64,000 nucleotides of DNA from Salinimicrobium terrae DSM 17865 (GCF_000424665.1 NZ_AUKI01000011.1:124001-188000); one strand, 5' to 3'; positions 52,750 through 61,842 are shown, counted from the stretch's first letter. The notes: generated from the letters alone by a model not told the origin. A program made the numbers and translations.

Positions 52750-53886
52750 ATGAGTAAGGAAAAATCCTTCCGTTTACATACTATAAAAGAAGCTATTGAT
52801 GACATTAGGGCCGGAAAGGTAATTATTGTTGTTGATGATGAGGATCGCGAAAATGAAGGAGATTTTTTGGCTGCAGCCTCTAAGGTGACACCACAAATGA
52901 TAAATTTTATGGCGACGCACGGTCGCGGACTTATTTGTGCTCCCCTTACCGAAAAACGATGTAAAGAGCTACAACTGGAAATGATGGTGGGCAACAGTAC
53001 AGATCCCATGGAGACTGCCTTCACCATCTCTGTAGATTTCAAAGGGAATGGAGTCACCACAGGAATATCGGCATCAGACAGGGCCGAGACCATAAAAGCT
53101 TTAATAGATTCGGAGACAAGACCATTCGATCTAAGCAGGCCGGGGCACATTTTTCCGCTTAAAGCCAAAGAAGGTGGCGTTTTAAGACGAACGGGACATA
53201 CCGAAGCAGCTATAGATTTCGCCAGGTTAGCAGGTTTTCCTCCTGCCGGGGTAATTGTGGAGATCATGAACGAAGACGGGACCATGGCACGGCTCCCTCA
53301 ACTTCTCCAGGTAGCAGAAAAATTTGATCTTAAAATCGTCTCTATAGAAGACCTGGTGGCTTACAGGATGCAGCACGATTCCCTCATAATAAAAAAAGAA
53401 GATTTCGATATCACTACCCGCTTTGGAAGTTTTAGATTAAGAGCATATGAACAAACTACGAATAAGCAAGTGCACATTGCTCTTACAAAAGGCGCCTGGA
53501 AATCTTCAGATCCTGTCCTGGTAAGAATGAATTCAACCCTTGTTAATAATGACATTTTAGGCACCTTAACTAATGATGCCGATAAAAAGCTTGATTATAT
53601 GTTCAAAGCCATTAATGAGGAAGGAAAAGGGGCTATAGTTTTTATTAATCAGGAAAGCCAGTCTCTTAATCTGCTCAAGAGGCTGGGAGAACTAAAAGAC
53701 CGCCAAAAAAAGGGGGAATTGAAAGCTCCGCCATTGGTTATGGATTCAAAAGATTTTGGAATTGGAGCTCAAATATTACATGATCTTGAGATTCATAAAC
53801 TTCGTCTCCTGTCCAACAGCAAACAGACCAAGCGGGTTGGAATGATTGGATACGGTCTCGAAATTATCGAGTATGTGAATTACTAG
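52750..53886 (+). CDS. ribB: DHBP synthase with degenerate GTP cyclohydrolase II domain (RibBA-like)
   Basis: The N-terminal 205 residues are an intact 3,4-dihydroxy-2-butanone-4-phosphate synthase: DDEDRENEGDF, ATHGRGLICAPL, RPGHIFPL and RTGHTEAAIDFA. The C-terminal half keeps the GTP cyclohydrolase II fold (DPVLVRMNSTL, KDFGIGAQILHDL, YGLEIIEYV) but lacks its catalytic set: the three zinc cysteines are Thr, Asn and Ala, QEGRG is QESQS and the catalytic Arg region RDYGIGAQ reads KDFGIGAQ. It should make only the four-carbon riboflavin precursor; another gene must supply GTP cyclohydrolase II. ATG 52750 is preferred to one nine bases earlier. Confidence 0.9.
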   Translation: MSKEKSFRLHTIKEAIDDIRAGKVIIVVDDEDRENEGDFLAAASKVTPQMINFMATHGRGLICAPLTEKRCKELQLEMMVGNSTDPMETAFTISVDFKGNGVTTGISASDRAETIKALIDSETRPFDLSRPGHIFPLKAKEGGVLRRTGHTEAAIDFARLAGFPPAGVIVEIMNEDGTMARLPQLLQVAEKFDLKIVSIEDLVAYRMQHDSLIIKKEDFDITTRFGSFRLRAYEQTTNKQVHIALTKGAWKSSDPVLVRMNSTLVNNDILGTLTNDADKKLDYMFKAINEEGKGAIVFINQESQSLNLLKRLGELKDRQKKGELKAPPLVMDSKDFGIGAQILHDLEIHKLRLLSNSKQTKRVGMIGYGLEIIEYVNY

Positions 53887-54512
53887 ATCTCGATCACTGT
53901 TTCCTGAAGTGGTCTTCTTACCTTTTTTAAGGAGGCAAAAAAATCATCATCTGAACGATATCCTACCGGTAAGGCAAGGACGGCCTCCAGTTTGTGCTTT
54001 TCCAGCTCCAAGATCGTGTTATATTTTTTTGGTTCAAAACCTTCCATAGGACATGAATCAATTTCTTCTACTGCACAAACAGTAAGTAAAGTACCCAATA
54101 CCAGATATGCCTGATGGGTAGCCCATATCTTTACCTCATCAACCGGCTTTTGTTCAAAGTCTCCTATTAACGATTCTCTAAAAGAATGCAGGATTTCATC
54201 GGGTGTTTTCCGTATATCCTGAACCATTCTAAAATGGTTTTCAATAAAATCCTTGTCTACAGTATTCTCTATACAAATAACCAGTACATGAGAGGCTGTG
54301 CCAATTTGCTTCTGGTTAAAGGAGGCTTTCATTAGTTTTTCCTGAATCCTTTTATCCTGGACCAGGACCAATCTAAGAGGCTGCAGGCCATACGAGGTAG
54401 CAGTAAGATTAAATGCTTTTTTCAGCACATTAATCTTCTCTACTGCAAGTATTTTATCGGGATCAAACTGTTTTACCGCATAGCGCCACTGTAAAGCGGT
54501 TATACTATTCAT
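53883..54512 (-). CDS. Nitroreductase-family NAD(P)H oxidoreductase
   Basis: A 209-residue FMN enzyme of the NfsB/nitroreductase fold. WRYAVKQFDPDK (residues 9-20) carries the Arg that binds FMN phosphate, TATSYGLQPLRLVLVQD follows, and AVEEIDSCPMEGFEPKKYN and VLALPVGYRSDDDF complete the site. It reduces nitro compounds, quinones or flavins with NAD(P)H; the physiological substrate is unknown. Its end overlaps the ribBA stop by four bases on the opposite strand. Confidence 0.88.
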   Translation of the reverse strand: MNSITALQWRYAVKQFDPDKILAVEKINVLKKAFNLTATSYGLQPLRLVLVQDKRIQEKLMKASFNQKQIGTASHVLVICIENTVDKDFIENHFRMVQDIRKTPDEILHSFRESLIGDFEQKPVDEVKIWATHQAYLVLGTLLTVCAVEEIDSCPMEGFEPKKYNTILELEKHKLEAVLALPVGYRSDDDFFASLKKVRRPLQETVIEI

Positions 54513-54585
54513 TGCTTAAAATTTTCACAAAGATACGCCACACAAAGAGAGGCTGCAAATAACTGAAAAAGCTGAAGAAACTAAT

Positions 54586-54708
54586 TTAAGCGTTGCGCTT
54601 ACGCTCTCTTCGATCCCGATAAAGATCATAGACCTTTCGGATCAAAAATCCACTAACGATCAAGACCACCAGAATTTCAAGACCCAACATCAAATAGAAT
54701 ATTAGCAT
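54586..54708 (-). CDS. Small membrane protein with basic tail, 40 residues
   Basis: The reverse strand from ATG 54708 to TAA 54586-54588 encodes one hydrophobic helix (LIFYLMLGLEILVVLIVSGFL, located at residues 2-22) followed by a charged tail RKVYDLYRDRRERKRNA. This positive-inside layout predicts an N-out, C-in membrane microprotein. It lies between the nitroreductase and AraC-type genes. It resembles short unnamed membrane proteins of other bacteria but I cannot place it in a family. Confidence 0.6.
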   Translation of the reverse strand: MLIFYLMLGLEILVVLIVSGFLIRKVYDLYRDRRERKRNA

Positions 54709-54782
54709 ATTAGAAGGTTAGAGACCCAATGGTCCCAATCGTCAAAACTACCTTAAAAGGCTGTTAAAGATTACCGTTATTG

Positions 54783-54873
54783 ACACAACTTATACAATCT
54801 ATAACACAACTTTAATTAAAGTATCTTCAAAAAAAATATAAGTTTGACCTATAAGATTTTAGATTTGTCAAAC
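54783..54873. promoter_or_regulatory. Direct and inverted repeats upstream of the AraC-type gene
   Basis: ACACAACTT occurs at 54783-54791 and again at 54804-54812, exactly 21 bases (two helical turns) apart. Further on, GTTTGAC (54842-54848) and GTCAAAC (54867-54873) form an inverted repeat. Direct repeats two turns apart are the usual form of AraC-family sites, so autoregulation is plausible. Confidence 0.4.
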
Positions 54874-54939
54874 ATCTTAATAAAAAAACCTGATTTTTAA
54901 GATAAAAAATTTAAAAATCAATAGATTAAATCTCGTACA

Positions 54940-55986
54940 ATGGAAATTTTCGTAAAAACTCTTCCGGTTGAAGAGATCATTGAAAGTTTATCAAAGCAAT
55001 TTAAGTCACCAATTCAAAGAGATGGCGGAGAATTAACACTGGAGCTGCCCGAAAATTTAGGAAAGGGCTTTATAAGAGGAACAAGCTTTACCTGGGGAGT
55101 CGGGGTTATAGAATATAATGTCACCTTCTTCAAGGATCTGTCCATACATTTCACCATTAACAAAACCCATCCATTAAAATTCATCTTTTGTTCGCAAGGC
55201 AGAGTTAGACATGCTTTCGAAGAAGATATGAAAATTCACAACATAGATACTTACCAGAATATAATAGTTTCGAGCAGTGGACATAATGGGCATGTGCTGT
55301 TATTTAAGGCGAATGAGACCTGCCACGTATTTAGTCTGGAGATCATAAGAGCGGAATTCAACAAAAGGAAAAATTCAGATTATAAGGATCTTGACCCCAG
55401 GTTACAGCAATTATTCCAGGATGACGTGGCCGAGGAATTATTTTTTTATCAGGGAAACTACAGTATCCAGTCAGCCGATACTGTTGAAACCATAGCTAAT
55501 AAAGAAAACTCCGGTTTTTTACGCTCTATTTTTCTGGAGAGTAAAGCCTACGAAATGCTGGCTAAACAAATTAGCCAGTTCAATGATGATCAGGAGAACG
55601 GAAATAAAGCTGTCTTGCTTAGAAGAAGTGATGTTGAAAAAGTAAAAAGAGCGGTTGAAATAATCAATCAGGATCTTAACCAGAATTATTCTGTAGACCA
55701 TCTGGCAAAGGAGGTAGGTACAAACGTGAATAAATTACAGGAAGGATTTAAATATTTGTTCGATTTAACTGTCAACAAATATATCCAACAGGTAAAACTG
55801 GAAGCCGCAAAGGAGATGTTGAGCGGGACAGACCATAATATTTCTCAGATTGTAGGGCAAATTGGCCTCAACAATCGAAGTTATTTTTCCAAGATCTTTA
55901 AGGAAAAATACGGGGTGAGTCCAAAATATTTTCTTAACCAGAAGTTCCCTGAAAGTGAAGGGGATGACAAAAATGAGGAAGACTAA
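54940..55986 (+). CDS. AraC-family transcriptional regulator
   Basis: A 348-residue regulator. The C-terminal 100 residues have the double helix-turn-helix (YSVDHLAKEVGTNVNKLQEGFKYLF and ISQIVGQIGLNNRSYFSKIFKEKYGVSPKYF). The N-terminal 200 residues form a cupin-like sensor similar to PchR-type regulators, with no clear ligand motif. It faces the ligD-ku pair tail to tail, so a link to them is not obvious. Repeats in its own upstream region suggest autoregulation. Confidence 0.9.
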   Translation: MEIFVKTLPVEEIIESLSKQFKSPIQRDGGELTLELPENLGKGFIRGTSFTWGVGVIEYNVTFFKDLSIHFTINKTHPLKFIFCSQGRVRHAFEEDMKIHNIDTYQNIIVSSSGHNGHVLLFKANETCHVFSLEIIRAEFNKRKNSDYKDLDPRLQQLFQDDVAEELFFYQGNYSIQSADTVETIANKENSGFLRSIFLESKAYEMLAKQISQFNDDQENGNKAVLLRRSDVEKVKRAVEIINQDLNQNYSVDHLAKEVGTNVNKLQEGFKYLFDLTVNKYIQQVKLEAAKEMLSGTDHNISQIVGQIGLNNRSYFSKIFKEKYGVSPKYFLNQKFPESEGDDKNEED

Positions 55987-55989
55987 ATT

Positions 55990-58413
55990 TTAACCGGACA
56001 AAGTTTCAAGGGCTTTTTCAATATCAATGCCCTTTCCCAGTACCGGTTTAAAAAGGTGAGGTTTCTTTTCAATTCTTGACGGCATTGTCTTAATTGTAAA
56101 ATCTTTCATATTTAATCCTTTTTTTACCTCCTTCCATTCCAGGGGTGCCGAAACTGTTGCACCGGGCTTAGGTCTGGCGCAGTAGGGTGCTGCCAGGGTT
56201 TGTCCTTTGCGGTTCTGCAAAAAGTCCAGGTAGATCTTTCCTTTTCTTTTTTTCACATTCCGCTCCATTGAAGTCAGTGCCGGAAGATGCTCCTGTATAA
56301 AATAGCAAAGGATTTTAGTGAAGTCACGAGCTTCATCATAGGTGTATTTTGCACCCAGAGGTATGTAAACATGGATTCCGCTGGAGCCGGAAGTTTTGGG
56401 ATATCCTTCAATCCCGGCCTTATCCAGAATTTCTTTAGCCACCTGCGCTACTTCAATTACCTGCTCAAAAGTGGTTTTTTCTGAAGGGTCTATGTCTATA
56501 ACAGTAAAGTCTGGTTGAAGAAGATTCTGGACCCTGGAATTCCACGGATTTATTTCAATACAACCAAGGTTGGCCATGTAAATTAAGCTGGCCTCGTTCT
56601 GGCACATTATGTACTCGATTTCCCTATTGTTATGTTTTGAAAATACCTTAGTAGAATCCAGCCAGTGCGGAAAGATTCCTGCCGTGTCCTTTTGATAGAA
56701 TCCTTCTTCGAGAATTCCATTGGGATGACGGTGTAAATTTTGAGGTCGGTCCTTCAGAAACGGCAAAATACTGTCTGCTACCTGCAAATAGTATTCTATG
56801 AGATCATATTTCCGAAGCCCCGATTCGGGCCAGTACAGCTTATCGAGGTTGCTAATAGGGACAGAAATTCCTCCAATTTCAAGCGAATCACCTTCCTTTT
56901 TTTTTGAAGGCTTTTGTTTAGGTACTTTTACTGTTTTCTCCTTAGTCACTTCCCGTGGGATCTTGTCCATCCGCAACCCTTTAAAAGAAGGATGTCTCAT
57001 ATGACCACTATTTGTCCATTCAGAAAATTGAACCTCACAAATAAGTTCCGGGTCGAGCCAGGTGGGCACTCTCCCTTTTAAATTGACCTTCTTCTTAAAT
57101 AATCGTTCTTCTGTTATTAAAGGTTTGAATTTTTCAAAAAGATCCTTTTTGTCCTGGTCGCTGAATCCTGTTCCGCAGTTCCCAATATAGACCAGCTCCT
57201 CATTTCTGTGCATCCCCAAAATGAGAGATCCAAAAGCTCCACCGGTGTCCGAGTCCGTGTAACCGCAAATAAGTGCCTCCTGGCTCTCAAAGGCTTTTAT
57301 TTTGAGCCATTTGTCGCTTCGGGTGCCGGGAGAATATTTAGAATCTGCTTTTTTGGCAATTACACCCTCCATTCCCATTTCCACTGCCTGTTCGAAAAAG
57401 GCCTTTCCCATGCTCTCCACATGATCACAGTAAAATACCTGCGGAACATTTTCAATAATCTCCGGAAGCAGACTTTTTCGCTCCGTGAGCGGAAGGTCCA
57501 TTGTATTGTGGCCATTTAGATACAGGAGGTCGAAAACATAAAAACGCAATTCTCCTGAAGGTTCATTCTGGTAATTCTGAAGTTTTTGAAAAACGGGCAT
57601 TCCTGCTTCATTCAAGGCCACTATTTCCCCATCTAGTATAACATCATGAGGTATATTTTTTAACTGCTCATGAATTTCCTTAAATTTTGTTTTAAAAGAG
57701 ATCCCGTTCCGGGAATAAAGATCGACTTTACCCTTTTGAATATTGGCAACGGCACGATAACCATCCCATTTGAGTTCATAAATCCAGTTTGCTTTGTTAA
57801 AGATCTCCGGAGCTTTGGTGGCCAGCATGGGTTTAATAAGTTCTGTTACCTCCAGCTTCTTCACCTTTTCTGAAGCAGCATGTTCACTCAGGTTTTCGGC
57901 ATCGTAGGAAAGATCTGTAGAGAAGTCATCGCTCTTTTTAATCAACAGCCATTGGTTATCTTTTTCCCCTTCTCTTCGGGTGTGGACTAGAGCAAAAGTT
58001 CCTTTGATCTTGGTTCCCGAAAATGTGATTTTCAGGTCTCCTTTTTTTAGCATTTTTAGAAGATCTTTTTCGTCACCACCTCCCGCAGGTTCGTAGGTTC
58101 CTTCATCCCAAATGCTCATCTCCCCTGCCCCATAATTTCCTTTTGGGATCGTACCGTGAAAGCTGAGGTATTTAATAGGATGATCTTCGGTCTTAATGGC
58201 CAGCCGCTTATCTCCGGGATTCATGGAAGGACCTTTTGGTACAGCCCAGCTCTTTAAAACCCCTTCCATTTCAAGTCGCAAATCATAGTGCAGGCGCGTC
58301 GCCCGGTGCCTCTGAATTACAAATCGCAGCCGACCTCTATTCTTTTCAAATTTAGCATCGGGTTCGGGAGTTTCAGAGAAATTCCGTTTTTTGATATATT
58401 CATCCAGTGCCAT
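55990..58413 (-). CDS. ligD: Multidomain DNA ligase D (NHEJ)
   Basis: It repairs double-strand breaks with Ku. Three domains run in order phosphoesterase (1 to about 150, with RHRATRLHYDLRLE and AVPKGPS), ATP-dependent ligase (about 190-490, nucleophile Lys215 in ELKWDGYR), and primase-type polymerase (about 515-807, TVIDIDPSE with the metal-binding Asp pair, and SGSSGIHVYIPL). This order matches Pseudomonas and not Mycobacterium. A lysine-rich linker (KVPKQKPSKKKEG) joins ligase and polymerase. At 807 residues it is complete. Its ATG follows the ku stop with no gap (TAGATG). Confidence 0.95.
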   Translation of the reverse strand: MALDEYIKKRNFSETPEPDAKFEKNRGRLRFVIQRHRATRLHYDLRLEMEGVLKSWAVPKGPSMNPGDKRLAIKTEDHPIKYLSFHGTIPKGNYGAGEMSIWDEGTYEPAGGGDEKDLLKMLKKGDLKITFSGTKIKGTFALVHTRREGEKDNQWLLIKKSDDFSTDLSYDAENLSEHAASEKVKKLEVTELIKPMLATKAPEIFNKANWIYELKWDGYRAVANIQKGKVDLYSRNGISFKTKFKEIHEQLKNIPHDVILDGEIVALNEAGMPVFQKLQNYQNEPSGELRFYVFDLLYLNGHNTMDLPLTERKSLLPEIIENVPQVFYCDHVESMGKAFFEQAVEMGMEGVIAKKADSKYSPGTRSDKWLKIKAFESQEALICGYTDSDTGGAFGSLILGMHRNEELVYIGNCGTGFSDQDKKDLFEKFKPLITEERLFKKKVNLKGRVPTWLDPELICEVQFSEWTNSGHMRHPSFKGLRMDKIPREVTKEKTVKVPKQKPSKKKEGDSLEIGGISVPISNLDKLYWPESGLRKYDLIEYYLQVADSILPFLKDRPQNLHRHPNGILEEGFYQKDTAGIFPHWLDSTKVFSKHNNREIEYIMCQNEASLIYMANLGCIEINPWNSRVQNLLQPDFTVIDIDPSEKTTFEQVIEVAQVAKEILDKAGIEGYPKTSGSSGIHVYIPLGAKYTYDEARDFTKILCYFIQEHLPALTSMERNVKKRKGKIYLDFLQNRKGQTLAAPYCARPKPGATVSAPLEWKEVKKGLNMKDFTIKTMPSRIEKKPHLFKPVLGKGIDIEKALETLSG

Positions 58414-59193
58414 CTAGGATGCTTTACTTTTTTTCTTCTTTTTATCAAGACTTGCTTTTAATTGAGCCATAAGATCTGTAGCAGGAGTGGCCTTAGACTC
58501 AAATTTTTCAGCTTTTGACTTTTTGCCTCCGGCCTTGGCCTTAATTATTTTCAGCAGTTGATCGTTGTATACGTCTTTATATTTTTCAAAATCAAATTCA
58601 TCGGTATATTGTTCGATAAGGGACTTTGCCATATCGATCTCCTTTTTAGAAACTTTGGTATCGGGAAGTTTTAATTCTGAAGGATCACGAATTTCATCGG
58701 AAAATCTAATCACATGCAGTACCAGGGCTTCTTTATATACTCCTACAAGACTGAGGTTCTCTTTAGCACGCATCACAAAGGTAGCAACTCCCAGTTTCCC
58801 GGTATCCTTTAATGCCGCCTTAAGCAGGTTATAGGACTTTTCCCCATCCTTTTGTGGCTCCAGGAAATAGGGCTTTTTAAAAAGAACATCTGCCACATCT
58901 TTCTCTTCAATGAATTCTTCAATATCAATAGTGCGGGATTTTTTCATGTTGGCCTTATCAAAGTCTTCCTTTTCCAGAATGGTATAAGAATCATCCTGTT
59001 TGTAACCTTTAACAATGTCTTTCCACTCCACTTCCTCCCCGGTTGCCTCATTCACTCTTTTATATCTAATTCGGGCATGGTCGTTTTTGTCGAGCATGTC
59101 AAGATCGAGTTTCCTTTCCTCACTGCCCGAGTACATTTTTATAGGGATAGTCACCAGACCGAAGCTTATCGAGCCGTTCCAAATTGACCTCAT
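58414..59193 (-). CDS. ku: DNA end-binding protein Ku
   Basis: A 259-residue homodimeric Ku that binds DNA ends and recruits LigD. It starts MRSIWNGSISFGLVTIPIKM, the usual N-terminus of bacterial Ku, followed by the bridge-forming region EEVEWKDIVKGYKQDDSYTIL and the C-terminal Lys-rich tail (SLDKKKKKSKAS), which contacts DNA and LigD. The stop codon directly abuts the ligD start, so both proteins are made from one message. No second ku gene is visible. Confidence 0.95.
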   Translation of the reverse strand: MRSIWNGSISFGLVTIPIKMYSGSEERKLDLDMLDKNDHARIRYKRVNEATGEEVEWKDIVKGYKQDDSYTILEKEDFDKANMKKSRTIDIEEFIEEKDVADVLFKKPYFLEPQKDGEKSYNLLKAALKDTGKLGVATFVMRAKENLSLVGVYKEALVLHVIRFSDEIRDPSELKLPDTKVSKKEIDMAKSLIEQYTDEFDFEKYKDVYNDQLLKIIKAKAGGKKSKAEKFESKATPATDLMAQLKASLDKKKKKSKAS

Positions 59194-59484
59194 GATTTGC
59201 TGTTTTTAATTGTTTACCTACAAGATACCTGAAATTTTAACTTTAGTCATAAGGATTAGCATTGTGTTAACGGTAGCCGCTGTCGTCTCAATTTTCCGTT
59301 AAGAATTGAGAAAAAAATCTCTAAAGCTTTCTTAATCCTTTTGCTATAGCTCTAAAAGGAATTAAATTAGAAAATGGAGATACCACATTATGGTAACCAA
59401 ATGCTGTAAAACTGAAAAAGACATTCCTTAATATATTAAAATCCGGGCATCAAATACTGGTGCTGCAAAAAATACGATCATATT

Positions 59485-60144
59485 ATGGCTTTAAAAGCAC
59501 TATTTCTCAACTGTACACTTAAAAAATCCCCTGAAACCTCGAACACGGCTGCCTTTATCACACAGGCAGAAAAGATCTTTGCAGAACTTGATGTGCAAAC
59601 AGAGACAGTTAGAGTCGTAGATCACGATGTGAAATTCGGTAACTCATCAGACGAAGGGGAAGGTGACCAATGGCCGGCAATTCTTCAGAAAGTAAAAGAT
59701 AGTGATATCATGATTATCGCCACTCCAATTTGGAGAGGAGACAGAAGTGCTGTTGCTAAATTGGTGGCCGAAAGGTTCGACGGGATCTGGGACGAAGCCG
59801 ATGAAGAAACAGGCCGGTATCCAACCTTCAATAAAGTTGGAGGGGTGATGGTAGATGGAAATGAAGATGGTGCCAAAAAAGCCATTTCCAGCATTTGCTT
59901 TGATCTTTCAGAACATGGTTTTACCGTACCTGTTAATGCTTTTAGCTACTATGTTGGTAAAGCAGGACCGGGCCCCGCCTATATTGAAGCAAAAGGTGAC
60001 CGGCATTATTTTACTAACCGTAACCTGTACAACATGGTTTACAACATGGCCCACCTTGCGAAGGTCTTAAAGGAAAATCCCTACCAGACCAATGTCAACG
60101 AATTAAATAAAAAAGCAAAAAAAATAAGCGATACCCAAGAATAA
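59485..60144 (+). CDS. Flavodoxin-fold NAD(P)H-dependent oxidoreductase
   Basis: A 219-residue flavoprotein of the FMN-reductase/flavodoxin-like group. LKALFLNCTLKKSPETSNTA holds the FMN phosphate loop and DSDIMIIATPIWRGDRSAVAKLVAERFDG is the second flavin contact. It probably reduces quinones or flavins, or supplies electrons to a partner. It is followed by a small membrane protein gene 18 bases later in the same direction, so they form a pair. A gap of about 290 bases before it holds its promoter. Confidence 0.83.
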   Translation: MALKALFLNCTLKKSPETSNTAAFITQAEKIFAELDVQTETVRVVDHDVKFGNSSDEGEGDQWPAILQKVKDSDIMIIATPIWRGDRSAVAKLVAERFDGIWDEADEETGRYPTFNKVGGVMVDGNEDGAKKAISSICFDLSEHGFTVPVNAFSYYVGKAGPGPAYIEAKGDRHYFTNRNLYNMVYNMAHLAKVLKENPYQTNVNELNKKAKKISDTQE

Positions 60145-60162
60145 TAATTAAAACCAACCATT

Positions 60163-60519
60163 ATGCTTGACTGGCTAATACATGTCATTATTGATGCCGC
60201 TGTCCTTCTAATTGCAGCGAAAATGTTACCAAAAGTAGAACTTAAAGGCTGGAAAACAGCCATTGTTGTTGCGCTTCTAATCGGTGTTCTAAGCTTTTTC
60301 TTGAGTTGGATCCTCACCGTACTACTCAATGTAGCCACCCTTGGAATATTTTATTTCCTGGGTCTTGGTTTTATTACCCGGATCATTGCTTATGCGATCA
60401 TTATCGAACTGGCAGATAAACTTAGTAGCGGTTTCAAAACTCACGGATTTATGCCTTCTCTATGGCTGGCAATAATAATTGCCATTGTAGGTTCGCTGGT
60501 AGACTGGATAATTCTATAA
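60163..60519 (+). CDS. Phage-holin-4_2-like membrane protein
   Basis: A 118-residue protein with four hydrophobic segments (about residues 5-22, 29-54, 58-80 and 97-117), of the small-membrane-protein group once named for phage holins (also found as chromosomal genes in many bacteria). There is no lysis gene or other phage gene near, so a holin role is unlikely. Function unknown. It is co-directional with the flavodoxin-fold gene and ends in a strong terminator. Confidence 0.8.
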   Translation: MLDWLIHVIIDAAVLLIAAKMLPKVELKGWKTAIVVALLIGVLSFFLSWILTVLLNVATLGIFYFLGLGFITRIIAYAIIIELADKLSSGFKTHGFMPSLWLAIIIAIVGSLVDWIIL

Positions 60520-60537
60520 AAATTGAAATTTTAAAGA

Positions 60538-60572
60538 GTAGTCCCGCCGTAATCTCCGGCGGGACTATTTTT
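60538..60572. terminator. Bidirectional terminator between convergent genes
   Basis: TAGTCCCGCCG and CGGCGGGACTA form a GC-rich stem with a short loop (TAATCTC), followed by TTTTTAATT on the plus strand and by a weaker A/T stretch on the other. It separates the holin-like gene from the OYE-family gene. Confidence 0.9.
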
Positions 60573-61653
60573 AATTCCGTGGTTTTGCTCTCAAATATTG
60601 ATTGGGCCATTTAATATCGGCCTCCAGGGCAGCAGCCGCTTCGAGAGGGAAGTAGGGATTTCTCAATAATTCCCTGCCTAGCAGAATAAGATCTGCCTGC
60701 TCTTTTTCCAGCACTTCTTCAGCTTCCTGAGGGGTGGTAATGAGACCTACTGCGGCCGACAAAACCCCGGCTTCAGATTTAATTTTTTCGGAAAAAGGCA
60801 CCTGGTATTTCTTTGTTACAGGAATGCTAACATTCGGCACAAGTCCCCCGGAAGAACAATCAATAAGATCAACTCCCTCCAGCTTTAGAAGCTTTGCAAG
60901 TTTTACGGATTCTTCTTCGTTCCAGCCTCCTGCAGCCCAATCTGTTGCTGAGATCCTCACGAACAATGGCAAATGATTTGGCCAGACCTCTTTTACTGCT
61001 CTTGTCACCTCCAGCAAAAGTCTGCTACGGTTTTCAAAAGATCCTCCGTAACTATCTTCTCTTTGGTTACTAAGTGGTGAAAGAAACTCATGCAATAAGT
61101 AGCCGTGGGCAGCGTGAATTTCCAAAACTTTAAAGCCTGTTAAAAATGCCCTTTTTGAAGCCTCTCTAAAATCTGATATCACCTTTTGAATTCCGGTCGA
61201 ATCAAGTTCTAAAGGAGCAGGATTTTCTTCAAAAAATGGAATAGCCGAAGGAGCAACCGGTTCCCATCCTCCCTCCTCTTCAGTAAGATATTTTCCACCG
61301 GTCCAGGGATTGCTGGTTGAAGCTTTTCTACCTGCATGAGCCAGTTGAATTCCCGGCACACTCCCCTGATCTTCCAAAAATGCCGTTATTTCCTTCAGTT
61401 TTTCGATATGTTCATCTTTCCATATTCCAAGATCGTCGGGAGTTATGCGGGCTTCGGGTGAAACCGCGGTAGCTTCAGAAATTACTAATCCTGCACCTCC
61501 TGTAGCACGTGTTCCCAGGTGGACCAAATGCCAGTTATTGGCAAAACCGTCTTTACTGCTATACATACACATAGGTGAAACCCCTATGCGGTTCTTAAAT
61601 TCAATAGATTTTATTTTAAGTGGCTCAAACAGCCGTGGGGAGGTTTTACTCAT
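60571..61653 (-). CDS. NADH:flavin oxidoreductase, Old Yellow Enzyme family (YqjM-like)
   Basis: A 360-residue FMN-dependent TIM barrel that reduces activated C=C bonds with NAD(P)H. ISVSPMCMYSSKDGFANNWH has the YqjM-type Cys next to FMN, EIHAAHGYLLHEFLSPLSNQREDSYGGSFENRSRLL carries the substrate-binding His pair and the tight YGGS...NR signature, and VRISATDW follows. ATG 61653 (MSKTSPRLFEPLK) is chosen because the 13-residue upstream extension is not part of the fold. The true substrate is unknown. Confidence 0.9.
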   Translation of the reverse strand: MSKTSPRLFEPLKIKSIEFKNRIGVSPMCMYSSKDGFANNWHLVHLGTRATGGAGLVISEATAVSPEARITPDDLGIWKDEHIEKLKEITAFLEDQGSVPGIQLAHAGRKASTSNPWTGGKYLTEEEGGWEPVAPSAIPFFEENPAPLELDSTGIQKVISDFREASKRAFLTGFKVLEIHAAHGYLLHEFLSPLSNQREDSYGGSFENRSRLLLEVTRAVKEVWPNHLPLFVRISATDWAAGGWNEEESVKLAKLLKLEGVDLIDCSSGGLVPNVSIPVTKKYQVPFSEKIKSEAGVLSAAVGLITTPQEAEEVLEKEQADLILLGRELLRNPYFPLEAAAALEADIKWPNQYLRAKPRN

Positions 61654-61771
61654 AATTCCCTTTTCAAATTTTTTCAAAAATAATGAAAACACTAAGGGAA
61701 GTCCGGCCGCTTTAATAAGAAAACAACATTTACAAATCAGCTAAATTAATTACGCTTTGGAAGAGGTTGTC

Positions 61772-61790
61772 CAAATGCCATTTTTGAACC
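61772..61790. repeat. Palindrome copy upstream of xseA
   Basis: CAAATGCCATTTTTGAACC. Its last 15 bases (TGCCATTTTTGAACC, 61776-61790) are identical to 20358-20372, and it lies 53 bases before the xseA ATG in a divergent promoter region. A -7-like TATCTTAG follows at 61819-61826. Confidence 0.55.
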
Positions 61791-61842
61791 AATTATTTTT
61801 CGGCATCGTATTTTACAATATCTTAGCTCGTAAGATCAAGCT

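Noticed and set aside
60163-60519. Phage or prophage remnant suggested by the holin-like protein
   Set aside because: No integrase, endolysin, structural gene or attachment repeat is near; this family is common on chromosomes.
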